Source: Arachnia propionica
GTDB lineage: Bacteria; Actinomycetota; Actinomycetes; Propionibacteriales; Propionibacteriaceae
Assembly: GCF_037055325.1 (NCBI RefSeq)
Contig: NZ_CP146373.1
Coordinates: 1-64,000 of the forward strand
Direction: 5' to 3'
DNA length: 64,000 nucleotides
The position numbers and the translations under genes are program-made. Under the pieces are notes generated by a model. It was not told where the DNA came from. It worked only from the letters and a program-made list of their open reading frames with translations, and did no database searches. This document shows positions 26,153 to 35,874 of the stretch, in pieces (positions within the stretch are counted from its first letter, which is position 1; every line of letters starts with the position of its first letter).

Positions 26153-28789
26153 GTGGCTGACGAGACCGAGCGCCCCGAGGGCGTCGACGAACAGCTCGAG
26201 GCCGAGGCGCAGGGCCTCGAACAGAAGATGCAGGGGCACACCACCCCCGTCGATCTCCAGGTAGAGATCCAGAAGTCCTATCTCGACTACGCCATGTCCG
26301 TGATCGTGGGGCGCGCCCTCCCGGACGTGCGCGACGGTCTCAAACCCGTGCACCGCCGCGTCCTGTACGCGATGTGGGACGGCGGATACCGGCCCGACCG
26401 GGGCTGGAACAAGTGTTCCCGCGTGGTCGGCGACGTCATGGGCCTCTACCACCCCCACGGCGACAGTGCCATCTACGACGCCCTGGTGCGCCTGGCGCAG
26501 CCGTGGGCGATGCGGCATCCCCTCGTCGCAGGGCAGGGCAACTTCGGTTCCCAAGGCAACGACAAGGCAGCCGCCATGCGCTACACCGAGTGCAAGATGG
26601 CGCCGCTGGCTGTCGAGATGGTCCGCGACATCGAACAAGACACCGTCGACTTCAAACCCAACTACGACAACCGCGACTCCGAGCCGACGGTGCTTCCGGC
26701 GCGGTTCCCGAACCTCCTCGTGAACGGATCCACGGGCATCGCGGTGGGCATGGCCACCAACATCCCCACCCACAACCTGCGCGAGGTCAACGACGCCGTC
26801 CAGTGGGCACTGACCCACCCCGACGCCACCAGGGAGGAACTCCTCGAGGCCGCGATGGCCCGCATCCAGGGTCCCGATTTCCCCGGCGGCGGTTTGATCG
26901 TCGGGCGGCGCGGCATCGAGGACGCCTACCGCACGGGACGTGGATCGGTGATCATGCGGGCCGTCATGGAGCTGGAGGAGGACTCCTCCGGACGCCAGCG
27001 CATCGCGATCACGCAGCTGCCCTACATGTGCAACCCCGACAACCTGGCGACCAAGATCGCGGAACTGGTGAACTCGGGGCGCCTCACCGGCATCTCGGAC
27101 ATCCGCGACGACACCTCCGCCCGCACCGGCCTGCGGCTGGTGATCGTGCTGAAACGCGATGCCCAGCCGCGGGTCGTGATGAACAACCTGTACAAGCACA
27201 CCGCGCTGCAGGACACCTTCGGCTGCAACATGCTGGCGCTCGTCGACGACGTGCCCCGCACCCTGCGGCTCGACCAGTTCATCGCGCAGTGGATCAAACA
27301 TCAGATCGAGGTCATTCGCCGCCGCACCGCCTTCCAGCTCGCCGACGCCGAGAAACGCGCCCACCTGGATCGCGGCCTGGTCAAGGCCCTCAACATGCTC
27401 GACGAGGTCATCGCGCTGATCCGGGCCTCCCGCACCGCCGAGGAGGCCTCGCAGGGCCTCCAGAAGCTCCTCGACATCGACGAACTCCAGGCCCGTTTCA
27501 TCCTCGACCAGCAGCTGCGGCGACTCGCGTCGATGGAGATCCAGCGGATCATCGACCGGCTGGCCGAGATCGAACGGCTCATCGCCGACCTCAAGGACAT
27601 CCTCGCCTCCGAGGCCCGGCAGCGTGCCATCATCGGCGCCGAACTGCAGGAGATCACCGACAAGTACGGCGACGAACGGCGCACCCGCATCGTCGCGGCC
27701 GACGGCGACTTCTCCGAAGAGGATTTCATCGCCGACGAGGACGTCGTGGTCACCATCACCCACGGCGGCTACGCCAAACGCACCCGCGCCGACCAGTACC
27801 GGGTGCAGAAACGCGGCGGTAGGGGGGTCCGTGGCGCCACCCTGCGAGCTGATGACGAGGTGGCGCACCTGTTCAAGGCCACCAACCACGAGTGGCTGCT
27901 GTTCTTCACCAACCTGGGTCGGGTGTACCGGGCGAAGGTGTGGCAACTTCCCGAGGCCGGTCGGGACGCGAAGGGCGGGCACGTCGCCGGGCTGCTCAGT
28001 TTCCTGCCGGATGAGCACATCGCGCAAGTGTTGACGCTGCGGTCCTACGACGACGCCCCCTACCTGTTGCTGGCCACCCGCAGGGGTTTCGTCAAGAAGA
28101 CCGCGCTCAGCTCCTACGACTCGCCACGACAGGCGGGCCTGATCGCCATCAATTTCCGCGAGGAGGGCGACGAGCTGATCGGGGCGTCGCTGTGCTCCTC
28201 CATCGACGATGTGCTGCTGATCTCCCGGAAGGGCCAGGCCATTCGCTTCCAGGCTTCCGACGACCAGCTGCGCCCCATGGGTCGCGTGACCTCCGGGGTG
28301 ACCGGGATGCGGTTCCGGGACGGCGACGAGCTGCTGTCCATGGCGGTGCTGGGCGGTGACGACGATCTCGATGGCCGGTTCGTGTTCACCGTCACCGACG
28401 GGGGTTTCGCGAAGCGCACCGCTGTCGGCGAGTACCGTCAGCAGGGCCGCGGTGGCCTCGGCATCAAGGCCATGCGTCTGTCCGACGACCGCGGATCTCT
28501 GGTCGGTGGATTGATCGTGGGTGATGGCGATGAGGTGATCTCGATCAAACAATCGGGCCAGGTCGTCCGTTCGGCTGTCGCCGATGTTCCCGTCAAAGGA
28601 CGCGACACCATGGGGGTCAAATTCGTCGGTGTCAAGGGCGACGACGCCGTCGCGGCGATCGCCCTATACCCCGAGGCCGCGGCTGAGCTGCCTGATACGA
28701 GTGCGGAAACGACTGGGGAACCGGGTACGGTGAACCAGACAGCAGTCGAGATGGCCGAGGAGGCCGAGGAGGTAAGCGGCGATGAGTGA
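26153..28789 (+). CDS. gyrA: DNA gyrase subunit A
   Basis: The 878-residue breakage-reunion subunit starts at GTG 26153 behind AAGGCAAGGAG. The quinolone region reads HGDSAIYD, so the two positions equivalent to E. coli Ser83 and Asp87 are wild type. The catalytic Tyr lies in [10 protein letters not shown]. The C-terminal pinwheel contains the GyrA-box QKRGGRG. It overlaps the next gene by eight bases. The identification is secure. Confidence 0.98.
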   Translation: MADETERPEGVDEQLEAEAQGLEQKMQGHTTPVDLQVEIQKSYLDYAMSVIVGRALPDVRDGLKPVHRRVLYAMWDGGYRPDRGWNKCSRVVGDVMGLYHPHGDSAIYDALVRLAQPWAMRHPLVAGQGNFGSQGNDKAAAMRYTECKMAPLAVEMVRDIEQDTVDFKPNYDNRDSEPTVLPARFPNLLVNGSTGIAVGMATNIPTHNLREVNDAVQWALTHPDATREELLEAAMARIQGPDFPGGGLIVGRRGIEDAYRTGRGSVIMRAVMELEEDSSGRQRIAITQLPYMCNPDNLATKIAELVNSGRLTGISDIRDDTSARTGLRLVIVLKRDAQPRVVMNNLYKHTALQDTFGCNMLALVDDVPRTLRLDQFIAQWIKHQIEVIRRRTAFQLADAEKRAHLDRGLVKALNMLDEVIALIRASRTAEEASQGLQKLLDIDELQARFILDQQLRRLASMEIQRIIDRLAEIERLIADLKDILASEARQRAIIGAELQEITDKYGDERRTRIVAADGDFSEEDFIADEDVVVTITHGGYAKRTRADQYRVQKRGGRGVRGATLRADDEVAHLFKATNHEWLLFFTNLGRVYRAKVWQLPEAGRDAKGGHVAGLLSFLPDEHIAQVLTLRSYDDAPYLLLATRRGFVKKTALSSYDSPRQAGLIAINFREEGDELIGASLCSSIDDVLLISRKGQAIRFQASDDQLRPMGRVTSGVTGMRFRDGDELLSMAVLGGDDDLDGRFVFTVTDGGFAKRTAVGEYRQQGRGGLGIKAMRLSDDRGSLVGGLIVGDGDEVISIKQSGQVVRSAVADVPVKGRDTMGVKFVGVKGDDAVAAIALYPEAAAELPDTSAETTGEPGTVNQTAVEMAEEAEEVSGDE

Positions 28790-29753
28790 CAAGTCTCCCC
28801 ATTGGCCCGGAGCGGATGGGAAGCCGGGCGTGAGTTTCGGCCCCAAGTCACTGCCGGAGAACGAGGACGAGAAAACCGACGATGGCCCGGATGAGGCCAA
28901 GAAGGCCGAGAAGGCCACGAAGAAGTCCGCGACCCCGCGTCTCGATGCTGCCATCTCCCGCGAAAAAGCGACTGAGAAGACAGCGCAGAGCCCCACTGTG
29001 AAGGATCGTCCGAGTCAGGAGCTCGCAATTCCTGGCCAGAGCGTCAAACAGGTGAGCAAAGCCGGTGGAAAAGCAGGACAGGGCGGCAAGAACCAAGCTG
29101 GACCCAAGGGCGCCCCCCAGGCGCTTCCGGAAGCGGGACAGGCTGGCAAACCTGCCCAGAGGACCCCTCGGCCAATGCCGCACCAGGCCAGGGCTGCCCT
29201 ACCCGGCTCCCAAACTGGGAGATCAGCATCGCAGGGCGGCGTGGGTGCGAGTGCGGGTGCTGCTGCCGCATCGGCCAAGGCCGCTCCCTGGTCCGCCGCC
29301 CCCGCGGCTGCCGCATCGAGTAACTCGACCACCAGGGACAAGTCACACAAACCCGAGGGAAGGCTGTCGAAGGTCGGCGAGGCGCGTCGTACCCGCAAGG
29401 CCAGGCTGCGCATCTCCCGCGTAGATCCCTGGTCGGTGATGAAGACCACGTTCCTGTTCTCCATCGCCTTCGGGATCATGCTCGTGGTCATCGTCGCCGT
29501 CCTGTGGGGTGTCGTGGCAGGTTCCGGCGCGCTCCAGTCCATCAACTCGACCATGACTCAGCTGATCGGTGACTCCGGTACCAAGTTCAACATCGAGGAC
29601 TACATCAACGCCGGACGGGTCATCGGGCTCTCCGCGGTCCTGGCGGCGTTGAACGTCGTCCTCATCACTGCTGTCTCGACGTTGTTCGCCTTCCTGTACA
29701 ACCTGGCGGCGGCCGTCATCGGTGGTCTTGAGGTCACTCTCGCGGAGGACTGA
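28782..29753 (+). CDS. DUF3566 transmembrane protein
   Basis: The 323-residue protein has a long disordered N-terminus (about residues 1-205) rich in Ala, Gly, Lys and Pro. A C-terminal DUF3566 domain follows, with two membrane helices (about 230-255 and 285-315). The domain starts at [13 protein letters not shown]. The gene overlaps gyrA, as is typical of actinobacterial gyrBA operons. A role in envelope or division has been suggested for relatives, but the function here is unknown. Confidence 0.92.
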   Translation: MSDKSPHWPGADGKPGVSFGPKSLPENEDEKTDDGPDEAKKAEKATKKSATPRLDAAISREKATEKTAQSPTVKDRPSQELAIPGQSVKQVSKAGGKAGQGGKNQAGPKGAPQALPEAGQAGKPAQRTPRPMPHQARAALPGSQTGRSASQGGVGASAGAAAASAKAAPWSAAPAAAASSNSTTRDKSHKPEGRLSKVGEARRTRKARLRISRVDPWSVMKTTFLFSIAFGIMLVVIVAVLWGVVAGSGALQSINSTMTQLIGDSGTKFNIEDYINAGRVIGLSAVLAALNVVLITAVSTLFAFLYNLAAAVIGGLEVTLAED

Positions 29754-29761
29754 AAACCAAC

Positions 29762-29805
29762 TTGTCAGGTCAACGACGGGTGTTGTAAAGTTCAGCGTCG
29801 TTGAC
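29762..29805 (+). promoter_or_regulatory. tRNA-Ile promoter with a 10-bp inverted repeat
   Basis: TTGTCA (29762-29767) and TAAAGT (29786-29791), spaced by 18 bp, make a plausible promoter for tRNA-Ile. A perfect 10-bp inverted repeat GTCAACGACG / CGTCGTTGAC (29769-29778 and 29796-29805) flanks the -10 element and ends four bases before the tRNA. It may act as an operator or form a processing or terminator hairpin. Confidence 0.5.
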
Positions 29806-29808
29806 AAC

Positions 29809-29882
29809 GGGCCTATAGCTCAGGCGGTTAGAGCGCATCCCTGATAAGGATGAGGTCGCTGGTTCAAGTCCAGCTAGGCCCA
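29809..29882 (+). tRNA. tRNA-Ile (anticodon GAU)
   Basis: The 74-nt gene folds into a standard cloverleaf. The acceptor arms GGGCCTA/TAGGCCC pair. The anticodon loop CTGATAA carries GAU, and the T loop TTCAAGT is canonical. The 3' CCA is not encoded (ACA follows). It stands alone after the gyrase operon. Confidence 0.97.
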
Positions 29883-30068
29883 CACCGTGCCGGAACCCCC
29901 GGGTGGTGGAAGTCATGGGTATCTTGTAGGTCTTCCGAGCAAATCGTCGCCGAAGCTGTCGCGATAGCCTGAATTTGGTCCAACATTCCATGAGCCGTGC
30001 CTTTGTTACCCTTTTTTAAGAGCGCTTCACGGCGAAGCGACCAAGGACATTCGACCTGAAGGAATCCC

Positions 30069-30428
30069 ATGCACTGCAAGGAATGTGACGGATACATCTC
30101 ATCGAGCAGTAGGTTTTGCTCCGAGTGCGGGAGCACTACGCCCGGGGGATCAAATGACAATAACAGCAACCTTTACCCGACCCAGCAAGCAGGGACCGAC
30201 TCGATGTGCGTGGGTAGCGCCATCGCAGGGGTTATCGCCTTATTGTTTCCGTTGTTTGGTATCACTGGTGTCATCGCGATCGTGTGCGGGGCCAAAGGCA
30301 GGTCGAACACAGATGAAACTGGCATGGGCGGTCGCGGTCTCGCGACCCTCGGCATGGTTCTGGGAACTTTGTCAATTGTGTTCGTGGTGATCGTATTCGC
30401 CGGCGCGAGCATGAGCTTGAGGAGATGA
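30069..30428 (+). CDS. Zinc-ribbon membrane protein with DUF4190-like domain
   Basis: The 119-residue product begins with a treble Cys motif (CKEC...FCSECG) typical of a short zinc ribbon. Two membrane helices follow (about residues 48-72 and 92-114), with GMGGRGLATLGMVLG between them, as in DUF4190 proteins. Start ATG 30069 follows GAAGGAATCCC. Function is unknown; such proteins are common in actinobacteria and often sit in the cell membrane. Confidence 0.85.
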   Translation: MHCKECDGYISSSSRFCSECGSTTPGGSNDNNSNLYPTQQAGTDSMCVGSAIAGVIALLFPLFGITGVIAIVCGAKGRSNTDETGMGGRGLATLGMVLGTLSIVFVVIVFAGASMSLRR

Positions 30429-30490
30429 GGGACGTTTCCGCTCGACCTGAGGTGTGAGCGGATCGTGCGTCACAGGGGACGTCACGCGGA

Positions 30491-30508
30491 AGAATCGATA
30501 TCGATTCT
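30491..30508. promoter_or_regulatory. 18-bp perfect palindrome upstream of the riboswitch
   Basis: AGAATCGATATCGATTCT at 30491-30508 is a perfect dyad located about 45 bp before the cobalamin riboswitch. It is well placed for an operator in the promoter of the transporter operon. No cognate regulator is visible in the window. Confidence 0.5.
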
Positions 30509-30552
30509 CGTTACAGTGGAGATTAAGAGTCACACCATGTTACGCTCTGCCT

Positions 30553-30712
30553 GCGAGCTGGTGGGGAGTGATCCCACTCACCACGGAACCCGGTGAGACT
30601 CCGGGACTGACGCGCAGCGGTGAAGGTGACGAGGCCGGCAACATGCCACTGGGAGAAATCCTGGGAAGGTGTCGGCGGAGGATGATCCTGAGTCCGAAGA
30701 CAGCCAGTTCGC
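30553..30712 (+). ncRNA. Cobalamin (B12) riboswitch
   Basis: The leader contains conserved cobalamin-aptamer blocks: AACCCGGTGAGACTCCGGG, then ACTGACGCGCAGCGGTGA (the actinobacterial form of the core), and GAGTCCGAAGACAG near the 3' end. A closing P1 helix pairs GCGAGCTGG (30553-30561) with CCAGTTCGC (30704-30712), including one G-U pair. It precedes a five-gene ABC transporter, whose expression should fall when adenosylcobalamin is abundant. Confidence 0.9.
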
Positions 30713-30802
30713 GACGTCGACGGGCTTCGCGGTTAGGCTTCGGAGCGGCGATGTCCCGGGTGCGCCCAGCGCGTCTCGCGGAATCATCGTGATGGAGCAG
30801 TC

Positions 30803-32410
30803 GTGGCAGCACCGTCGGACAACCTGGGCACCACCAACGCCGCTACCCGACGAAAGGCTGCACCCGACATGCTCACACGCCCCGCCACGTGGCTGGCCGC
30901 GGCTCTGACCGCCGTCACCCTGCTGTTCAGCGCCTGTGGTCTTCCCTCGAACCAGGCATCGACGGAGGGCAAAACCCTGAAGCTCATCACCGTCCTCGCC
31001 GCCGAGAGCACCGACGCCCATCAGAACCAGACCGCCTTCATCTTCAGCTCCGGAACGGTCGAGACCCTCGTGGGTGTCGATCCCCAGACCCTGCAGATCC
31101 GCCCCTGGCTGGCCGAGAAGTGGGAAAGCGCCGATGCCCAGAACTGGACCTTCACCCTCCGCAAGGGGGTCAAGTTCCACAACGGCACCGAGATGACCGC
31201 CGAGAAGGTCAAGGCCAGCCTTGAAAACTCGATAAAGGTCAACCCCGGCATCAAGAAGGCGCTGCGGATCCAGTCCATTGAGGCGACGGATCAGTACACG
31301 TTGAAGATCGTCACTGAAACCGTCTACCCGGCCCTGCCGTCCAGCCTGGTGCACTACAACGCAGTGATCGTCGACATCTCCGCCGCGGACTCCAATTTCC
31401 CCATCGGGACGGGCGCGTTCAAGTTCGAGAGCTTCGACATCAACGGTGAGGCCGTGCTGGTGCGCAACGACGACTACTACGACGGCAAGGCGAAGCTCGA
31501 CCGCGTCGTCATGACCGCCAACAAAGATGCCAACGGTCGCAGGTCGGCCCTCCAGGCCGGAGATGCCGACGTCATCTATCGCCCCTCTTTGGACTCCCTG
31601 AGCACTCTCCAGGGCGACTCCACGCTTCAGGTCGACAGCAGGCCCGGCACCCGCGTCTACCACATGCTCTACAACTACTCCGGTTCCAATGCCGCGCTCT
31701 GGGGCAACGAGGAGTTCCGCAAGGGCATCGACGCGCTGATGGATCGTGAATCCATCGTCAAGGATGTCATGGGTGGTCAGGCCGAGGTGGCTTACGACGT
31801 CTTCCCTGGTGACTACCCGATCTCCCCGAATGTGGCGGCCCATCCGTTCAGCACCGAGGAGGCCCTCAAGCACTTCGAGGCGGCCGGCCTCCAGGTCAGC
31901 GACGGCAAGGTGACCCGGGACGGTCAGCCGCTCACCCTCAAGCTCGTCACCTACGAAGCCCGCCCCGAACTGCCGAAGATCGCGCAGGTCGTCCAGGATC
32001 AGGCCCGCAAGGTCGGCATCGACATGCAGATCACTAAGGCCGACAACATCGACGAATACCTCCCGCAGAACGACTGGGACCTCACAACCTACTCGCTGCT
32101 GACCATCACCCGTGGCGATGGGTCCTTCTTCCTCAACAGCTCGTTCGGTGAGGGGGCGGCCCAGAACCACGGCAAACTCAACGATCCCGAGCTGCTGGCC
32201 AAGCTGGAGAAGTACAACACCGAGGTCGACACCACCGCTCGCACCACGCTGGCTAAGGAGATCGCCCAGTACATCGACACCAAGTACTACAACTCCTACA
32301 TCACTGCTCCCTACGAGACCAGCGCCAGCAAGAAGACCGTGACCGGCTGGGTGACCCCCGGCAATGAGTTCGAGTTCCAGATGATCACCAAGGACCTGGA
32401 CATCTCCTGA
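30803..32410 (+). CDS. Peptide/nickel-type ABC solute-binding lipoprotein
   Basis: The 535-residue protein (GTG 30803, site GGAG) belongs to the SBP_bac_5 family. A lipoprotein signal (ALTAVTLLFSAC) anchors it outside the membrane. ATG 30869 is an alternative start placing the signal at the very N-terminus. The NikA/OppA-like fold shows WTFTLRKGVKFHNG near residue 115. A cobalamin riboswitch upstream and four linked permease/ATPase genes suggest uptake of cobalt or a metal complex. Substrate is inferred from regulation, not from residues. Confidence 0.92.
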   Translation: MAAPSDNLGTTNAATRRKAAPDMLTRPATWLAAALTAVTLLFSACGLPSNQASTEGKTLKLITVLAAESTDAHQNQTAFIFSSGTVETLVGVDPQTLQIRPWLAEKWESADAQNWTFTLRKGVKFHNGTEMTAEKVKASLENSIKVNPGIKKALRIQSIEATDQYTLKIVTETVYPALPSSLVHYNAVIVDISAADSNFPIGTGAFKFESFDINGEAVLVRNDDYYDGKAKLDRVVMTANKDANGRRSALQAGDADVIYRPSLDSLSTLQGDSTLQVDSRPGTRVYHMLYNYSGSNAALWGNEEFRKGIDALMDRESIVKDVMGGQAEVAYDVFPGDYPISPNVAAHPFSTEEALKHFEAAGLQVSDGKVTRDGQPLTLKLVTYEARPELPKIAQVVQDQARKVGIDMQITKADNIDEYLPQNDWDLTTYSLLTITRGDGSFFLNSSFGEGAAQNHGKLNDPELLAKLEKYNTEVDTTARTTLAKEIAQYIDTKYYNSYITAPYETSASKKTVTGWVTPGNEFEFQMITKDLDIS

Positions 32411-32413
32411 GCC

Positions 32414-33349
32414 ATGAAGAAATGGTTGATCAGACTGGTCGAGGTCGCGGTCTTCGTCCTGCTGCTGACGGTGGTCAGTTTCCTGGTGGTGAAGCTGGCG
32501 CCCGGCGACGAGACCCGCTCGCTGCTGCGGATGGACACCATCGAAGTCACCCAAAGTGACATCGAAGCCCTCCGGAAGGAACGCGGCCTGGACGCCCCCA
32601 TCTGGGAGCAGTACTCCGCCTACCTGATGAACCTGCTGAGGCTGAACTTCGGCACCTCCTCGATGACCGGGAAACCGGTCATCGAGGGGATCGCCAACGC
32701 CTTCCCCAGCACGCTCATCCTGGCCGGGTGGTCCCTGGTGGCCGCCTTCATCATCGCCGGTCTGTTGGGCACCCTGGCGGCCCGCCACGTCGGGAAATGG
32801 CCGGACCGCCTGGCCCAGGGAATCACCCTGATCTCTTCCTCCATGCCCACATTCTGGCTGGGTCTGCTGTTGCTGAACGTGTTTGCGATCGGCCTCAAGC
32901 TGCTGCCCTCCCAGGCGACGCGACCCGGCGGCCTGGTGATGCCCATCGTCTGCATGACCATCGCCATCGTGCCGCCCTACGTGAAGGTGTTTCGCAACAG
33001 CCTCGTCGAGGCGCAGGAGGCAGATTTCGTCCGCGCATCGCGGTCGCGCGGGCTGCCCGAGTCGACGGTCTTCGGCAAGCATGTGCTGCGGGCCAGTCTC
33101 ATTCCCCTGGTCACCATCATGGGCATGAGTTTCGGGAGTCTCCTCGGGGGCACTGTGGTGGTGGAGAAGATTTTTGCCATCCCGGGCATCGGCATGCTGG
33201 TGCTCGACTCCCTGACCAAACGTGACTACCCCACGATCCAGGCCTTCATCCTGCTGATCGGCATCGTGGTCTTCCTCATCAACGGGCTGGTGGACCTGTC
33301 CTACCGCTGGCTGGATCCCGCCATCGCGCTCAAGGGGAAGAAGGCATGA
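32414..33349 (+). CDS. NikB/OppB-type ABC permease
   Basis: The 311-residue inner-membrane protein carries the N-terminal helix and SBP-facing loop of the family and six hydrophobic segments. The cytoplasmic EAA loop reads EAQEADFVRASRSRGLPES. It starts four bases after the binding-protein stop codon and overlaps the next permease by four bases. Together they form the membrane channel of the riboswitch-controlled importer. Confidence 0.93.
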   Translation: MKKWLIRLVEVAVFVLLLTVVSFLVVKLAPGDETRSLLRMDTIEVTQSDIEALRKERGLDAPIWEQYSAYLMNLLRLNFGTSSMTGKPVIEGIANAFPSTLILAGWSLVAAFIIAGLLGTLAARHVGKWPDRLAQGITLISSSMPTFWLGLLLLNVFAIGLKLLPSQATRPGGLVMPIVCMTIAIVPPYVKVFRNSLVEAQEADFVRASRSRGLPESTVFGKHVLRASLIPLVTIMGMSFGSLLGGTVVVEKIFAIPGIGMLVLDSLTKRDYPTIQAFILLIGIVVFLINGLVDLSYRWLDPAIALKGKKA

Positions 33350-34173
33350 GCACTGGAAAACGAATCGTCATGATCGCGGTCGCGGTGTTCCTGGGACTGC
33401 TGATCATCGGCCCCTGGATCGCGCCGCAGGATCCCAACCTCACCGCGACAGCCGACAAGCTCCAAGGACCGAGCACCGCCCACTGGCTCGGGACCGACGA
33501 CCTGGGCCGCGACGTGTTCTCTCGCATCCTGACCGGCGGTCTCACCACGGTGGGACTCAGCGCGATGGCGCTGGGGCTCTCCATCCTGATCGGGGTTCCG
33601 CTGGGTCTGCTGTCCGGCTACCTGGGCGGACGGACCGACTGGGCCCTGATGCGGGTCGTCGACATTTTCCTGGCGTTGCCGGAGTACATCGTCGCCATGA
33701 TTATCGCCGGCTTGATGGGTCAGGGATTCGGGAACCTGCTGCTGGCCATCCTCATCATCAAGTGGGTGGGCTACACCCGTCTGGCCAGGAGCGTCGTCAT
33801 GCAGGAGAAGGCGAAGGACTACCTGATGGTCTCCATCATCAGCGGGGCCTCCACCTTCTCGATCATGCGCCGTCACCTGCTGCCGCACATCGTCGGCCCG
33901 GTCATGGCTCTGGCGACGGTTGACATCGGCAAGGTGATCCTGCTCGTGGCATCGCTGTCCTACCTGGGGTTGGGTGTGCAGCTTCCCTCCGCCGAGTGGG
34001 GTGCCATGCTCAACGAGGCCCAGATGTTCTTCACCCAGGCCCCACACCTCATGGTGGCGCCCGGCCTGGCGATCTTCCTGGTGGTGTGCGCCGCGAACTG
34101 GCTCGGCGACCAGTTGCAGAGCCTCTACGCCATCTCCGGGGAACGGAAGGAGGAGACCGGTGTCGCTGCTTAG
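33346..34173 (+). CDS. NikC/OppC-type ABC permease
   Basis: The 275-residue partner permease has an N-terminal helix, the characteristic WLGTDDLGRDVFSRIL segment, and an EAA-like loop (VMQEKAKDYLMVSIISGAS). Its start overlaps the previous gene (ATGA) and its end overlaps the ATPase gene by 14 bases, so the operon is tightly coupled. Confidence 0.93.
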   Translation: MSTGKRIVMIAVAVFLGLLIIGPWIAPQDPNLTATADKLQGPSTAHWLGTDDLGRDVFSRILTGGLTTVGLSAMALGLSILIGVPLGLLSGYLGGRTDWALMRVVDIFLALPEYIVAMIIAGLMGQGFGNLLLAILIIKWVGYTRLARSVVMQEKAKDYLMVSIISGASTFSIMRRHLLPHIVGPVMALATVDIGKVILLVASLSYLGLGVQLPSAEWGAMLNEAQMFFTQAPHLMVAPGLAIFLVVCAANWLGDQLQSLYAISGERKEETGVAA

Positions 34174-34972
34174 GATCGACGACCTGCGCGTCACGACCCG
34201 CACCAGGGAGCTGGTGCACGGCATCGACCTGCGCATCGAAACCGGTGAGTGGCTGGCCGTCGTCGGGGAGAGCGGGTCGGGCAAGTCCCTGACGGCCTTC
34301 TCCATCGCCGACCTGCTGCCGCGCGGGCTGAGACGTCACGCCAAGGCCATGCGCTTTAGCGACAAGGACCTGCTGAGCCTCTCGAAAGAGGAGATGCGAC
34401 AGCTGCGCGGCAACGACATCGCCTATGTCTTCCAGGACTATCAGGCGGCGTTCTCGCCGTACTACCGGATCGGGCGGCAGCTCGACGAGGTGATGCGCAG
34501 CCACACCGACTGGGATGCGAAGCGTCGGGGGAAACGGGCCGCTGAGGTCCTCGAACAATTACAGCTCCCTGCCGAACTGCTGAAGCGCTACCCGTTCCAG
34601 GTCAGCGGCGGGCAGCTGCAGCGTGCCGCCCTCGCGGCTGCGATCCTGCTGAAACCCAAGCTGATCATCGCCGACGAACCCACCACGGCCCTCGACGCGG
34701 TCAACGCGTCGCTGGTGCTCGACCAGATCGCGGAGATCCAGAAACAGGAGGGCTGCGCGGTGCTGTTCATCACCCACAACCTGCGGGTGCTGAGCCGGTT
34801 CGCCGACCGGATGGTCATCATGCAGGATGGCGAAATCAAGGAACGGGGAGCCACGAAGGAGATCTTCGAATCCCCGAAGGAGCAGATCACCCGCAACCTG
34901 ATCGCCGCCATCCCACCGCTGCGCAACATCCCGTCCCGGCTCCCCGTCTTCGCGGAAGGAGCCAGCTCATGA
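34160..34972 (+). CDS. NikD/OppD-type ABC ATPase
   Basis: The 270-residue ATPase starts at GTG 34160 with site AAGGAGGAG. Walker A GESGSGKS, signature VSGGQLQRAAL and Walker B LIIADEPTTALD are all present. The oligopeptide-type C-terminal extension is short, as in NikD. It powers the importer with the following ATPase. Confidence 0.93.
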   Translation: MSLLRIDDLRVTTRTRELVHGIDLRIETGEWLAVVGESGSGKSLTAFSIADLLPRGLRRHAKAMRFSDKDLLSLSKEEMRQLRGNDIAYVFQDYQAAFSPYYRIGRQLDEVMRSHTDWDAKRRGKRAAEVLEQLQLPAELLKRYPFQVSGGQLQRAALAAAILLKPKLIIADEPTTALDAVNASLVLDQIAEIQKQEGCAVLFITHNLRVLSRFADRMVIMQDGEIKERGATKEIFESPKEQITRNLIAAIPPLRNIPSRLPVFAEGASS

Positions 34973-35781
34973 GCGAATCGGTCGAGGAGATCCGCGAGTC
35001 CGCAGGAAAGACCGGAACCCCCGTCCTGGAGGTCGAGGACCTGCACAAGACCTATCCCGGCGGCACCCACGCCGTCAAAGGGGTGTCATTCACGATCAAC
35101 AAGGGCGAATGCCTCGGGGTCGTCGGGGAGAGCGGATCGGGCAAATCGACGCTAGCCAAATGCCTGCTGACCCTGGAACCGGCCTCCGCAGGTCGGGCGA
35201 TGCTGGAGGGAGAACCGCTCCTCCAGCGTCGCGGCAAGGAGCTGCGTGACATCCGTCGCCGCCTCCAGGTGGTGTTCCAGAACCCGGCGAGCTCGTTCAA
35301 CTCGCGACTGACGATGTACGACTCCCTCATGGAGCCACTGCGCACCCGGGGATTCGTCTCACCGAGTTTCGTGCAGCCGGGGACGCAACGGAAGGTCGCC
35401 GAACAGCTCGTCGACCTGGTGCGTCTGCCCGTCTCCTGCCTGGATCGCAAACCGCACGAACTCAGCGGGGGCGAGAAACAGCGGGTGGCAATCGCACGTG
35501 CCATCAGCGTGGAGCCGACTCTCCTGATCTTCGACGAACCCACGGCTAGCCTCGACGTCTCCATTCAGGCCCGGGTGCTGAACCTGCTGCAGGAGCTGAA
35601 GGAGGAACTCGGCCTGTCGTCGATGTTCATCTCCCACGACCTCAGCGCGGTGCAGTTCATGAGCGAACGTTCCATCGTGCTGCGCGGCGGGAAGATCGTC
35701 GACCGGTTCGGTCGCGATGAACTCTTCGAGGACGAACGCGATCAGTACACTAAGGACCTCATCAAGCTCTTCGAGGGCTGA
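34969..35781 (+). CDS. NikE/OppF-type ABC ATPase
   Basis: The 270-residue second ATPase has Walker A GESGSGKST, signature LSGGEKQRVAIAR and Walker B LLIFDEPTASLD. It overlaps the preceding gene by four bases (ATGA) and closes the five-gene operon. The pair of distinct ATPases is typical of Opp/Dpp/Nik systems. Confidence 0.93.
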   Translation: MSESVEEIRESAGKTGTPVLEVEDLHKTYPGGTHAVKGVSFTINKGECLGVVGESGSGKSTLAKCLLTLEPASAGRAMLEGEPLLQRRGKELRDIRRRLQVVFQNPASSFNSRLTMYDSLMEPLRTRGFVSPSFVQPGTQRKVAEQLVDLVRLPVSCLDRKPHELSGGEKQRVAIARAISVEPTLLIFDEPTASLDVSIQARVLNLLQELKEELGLSSMFISHDLSAVQFMSERSIVLRGGKIVDRFGRDELFEDERDQYTKDLIKLFEG

Positions 35782-35874
35782 GACGATCACGGCTGGTTGG
35801 GGTGGCCTTGTTCCTTTGTCGCGGCCAGGCCCAAACGGCTGTGGCGAATTCTTGTCCAACAGAAAGGACATGGG

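Noticed and set aside
26147-28552. Long minus-strand frame (801 codons) opposite gyrA
   Set aside because: It is the antisense shadow of a certain gene, with repetitive low-complexity translation caused by high G+C codon use.
30578-33082. 834-codon minus-strand frame opposite the transporter operon
   Set aside because: It runs antisense to a riboswitch, a lipoprotein and a permease and has no recognisable domain.
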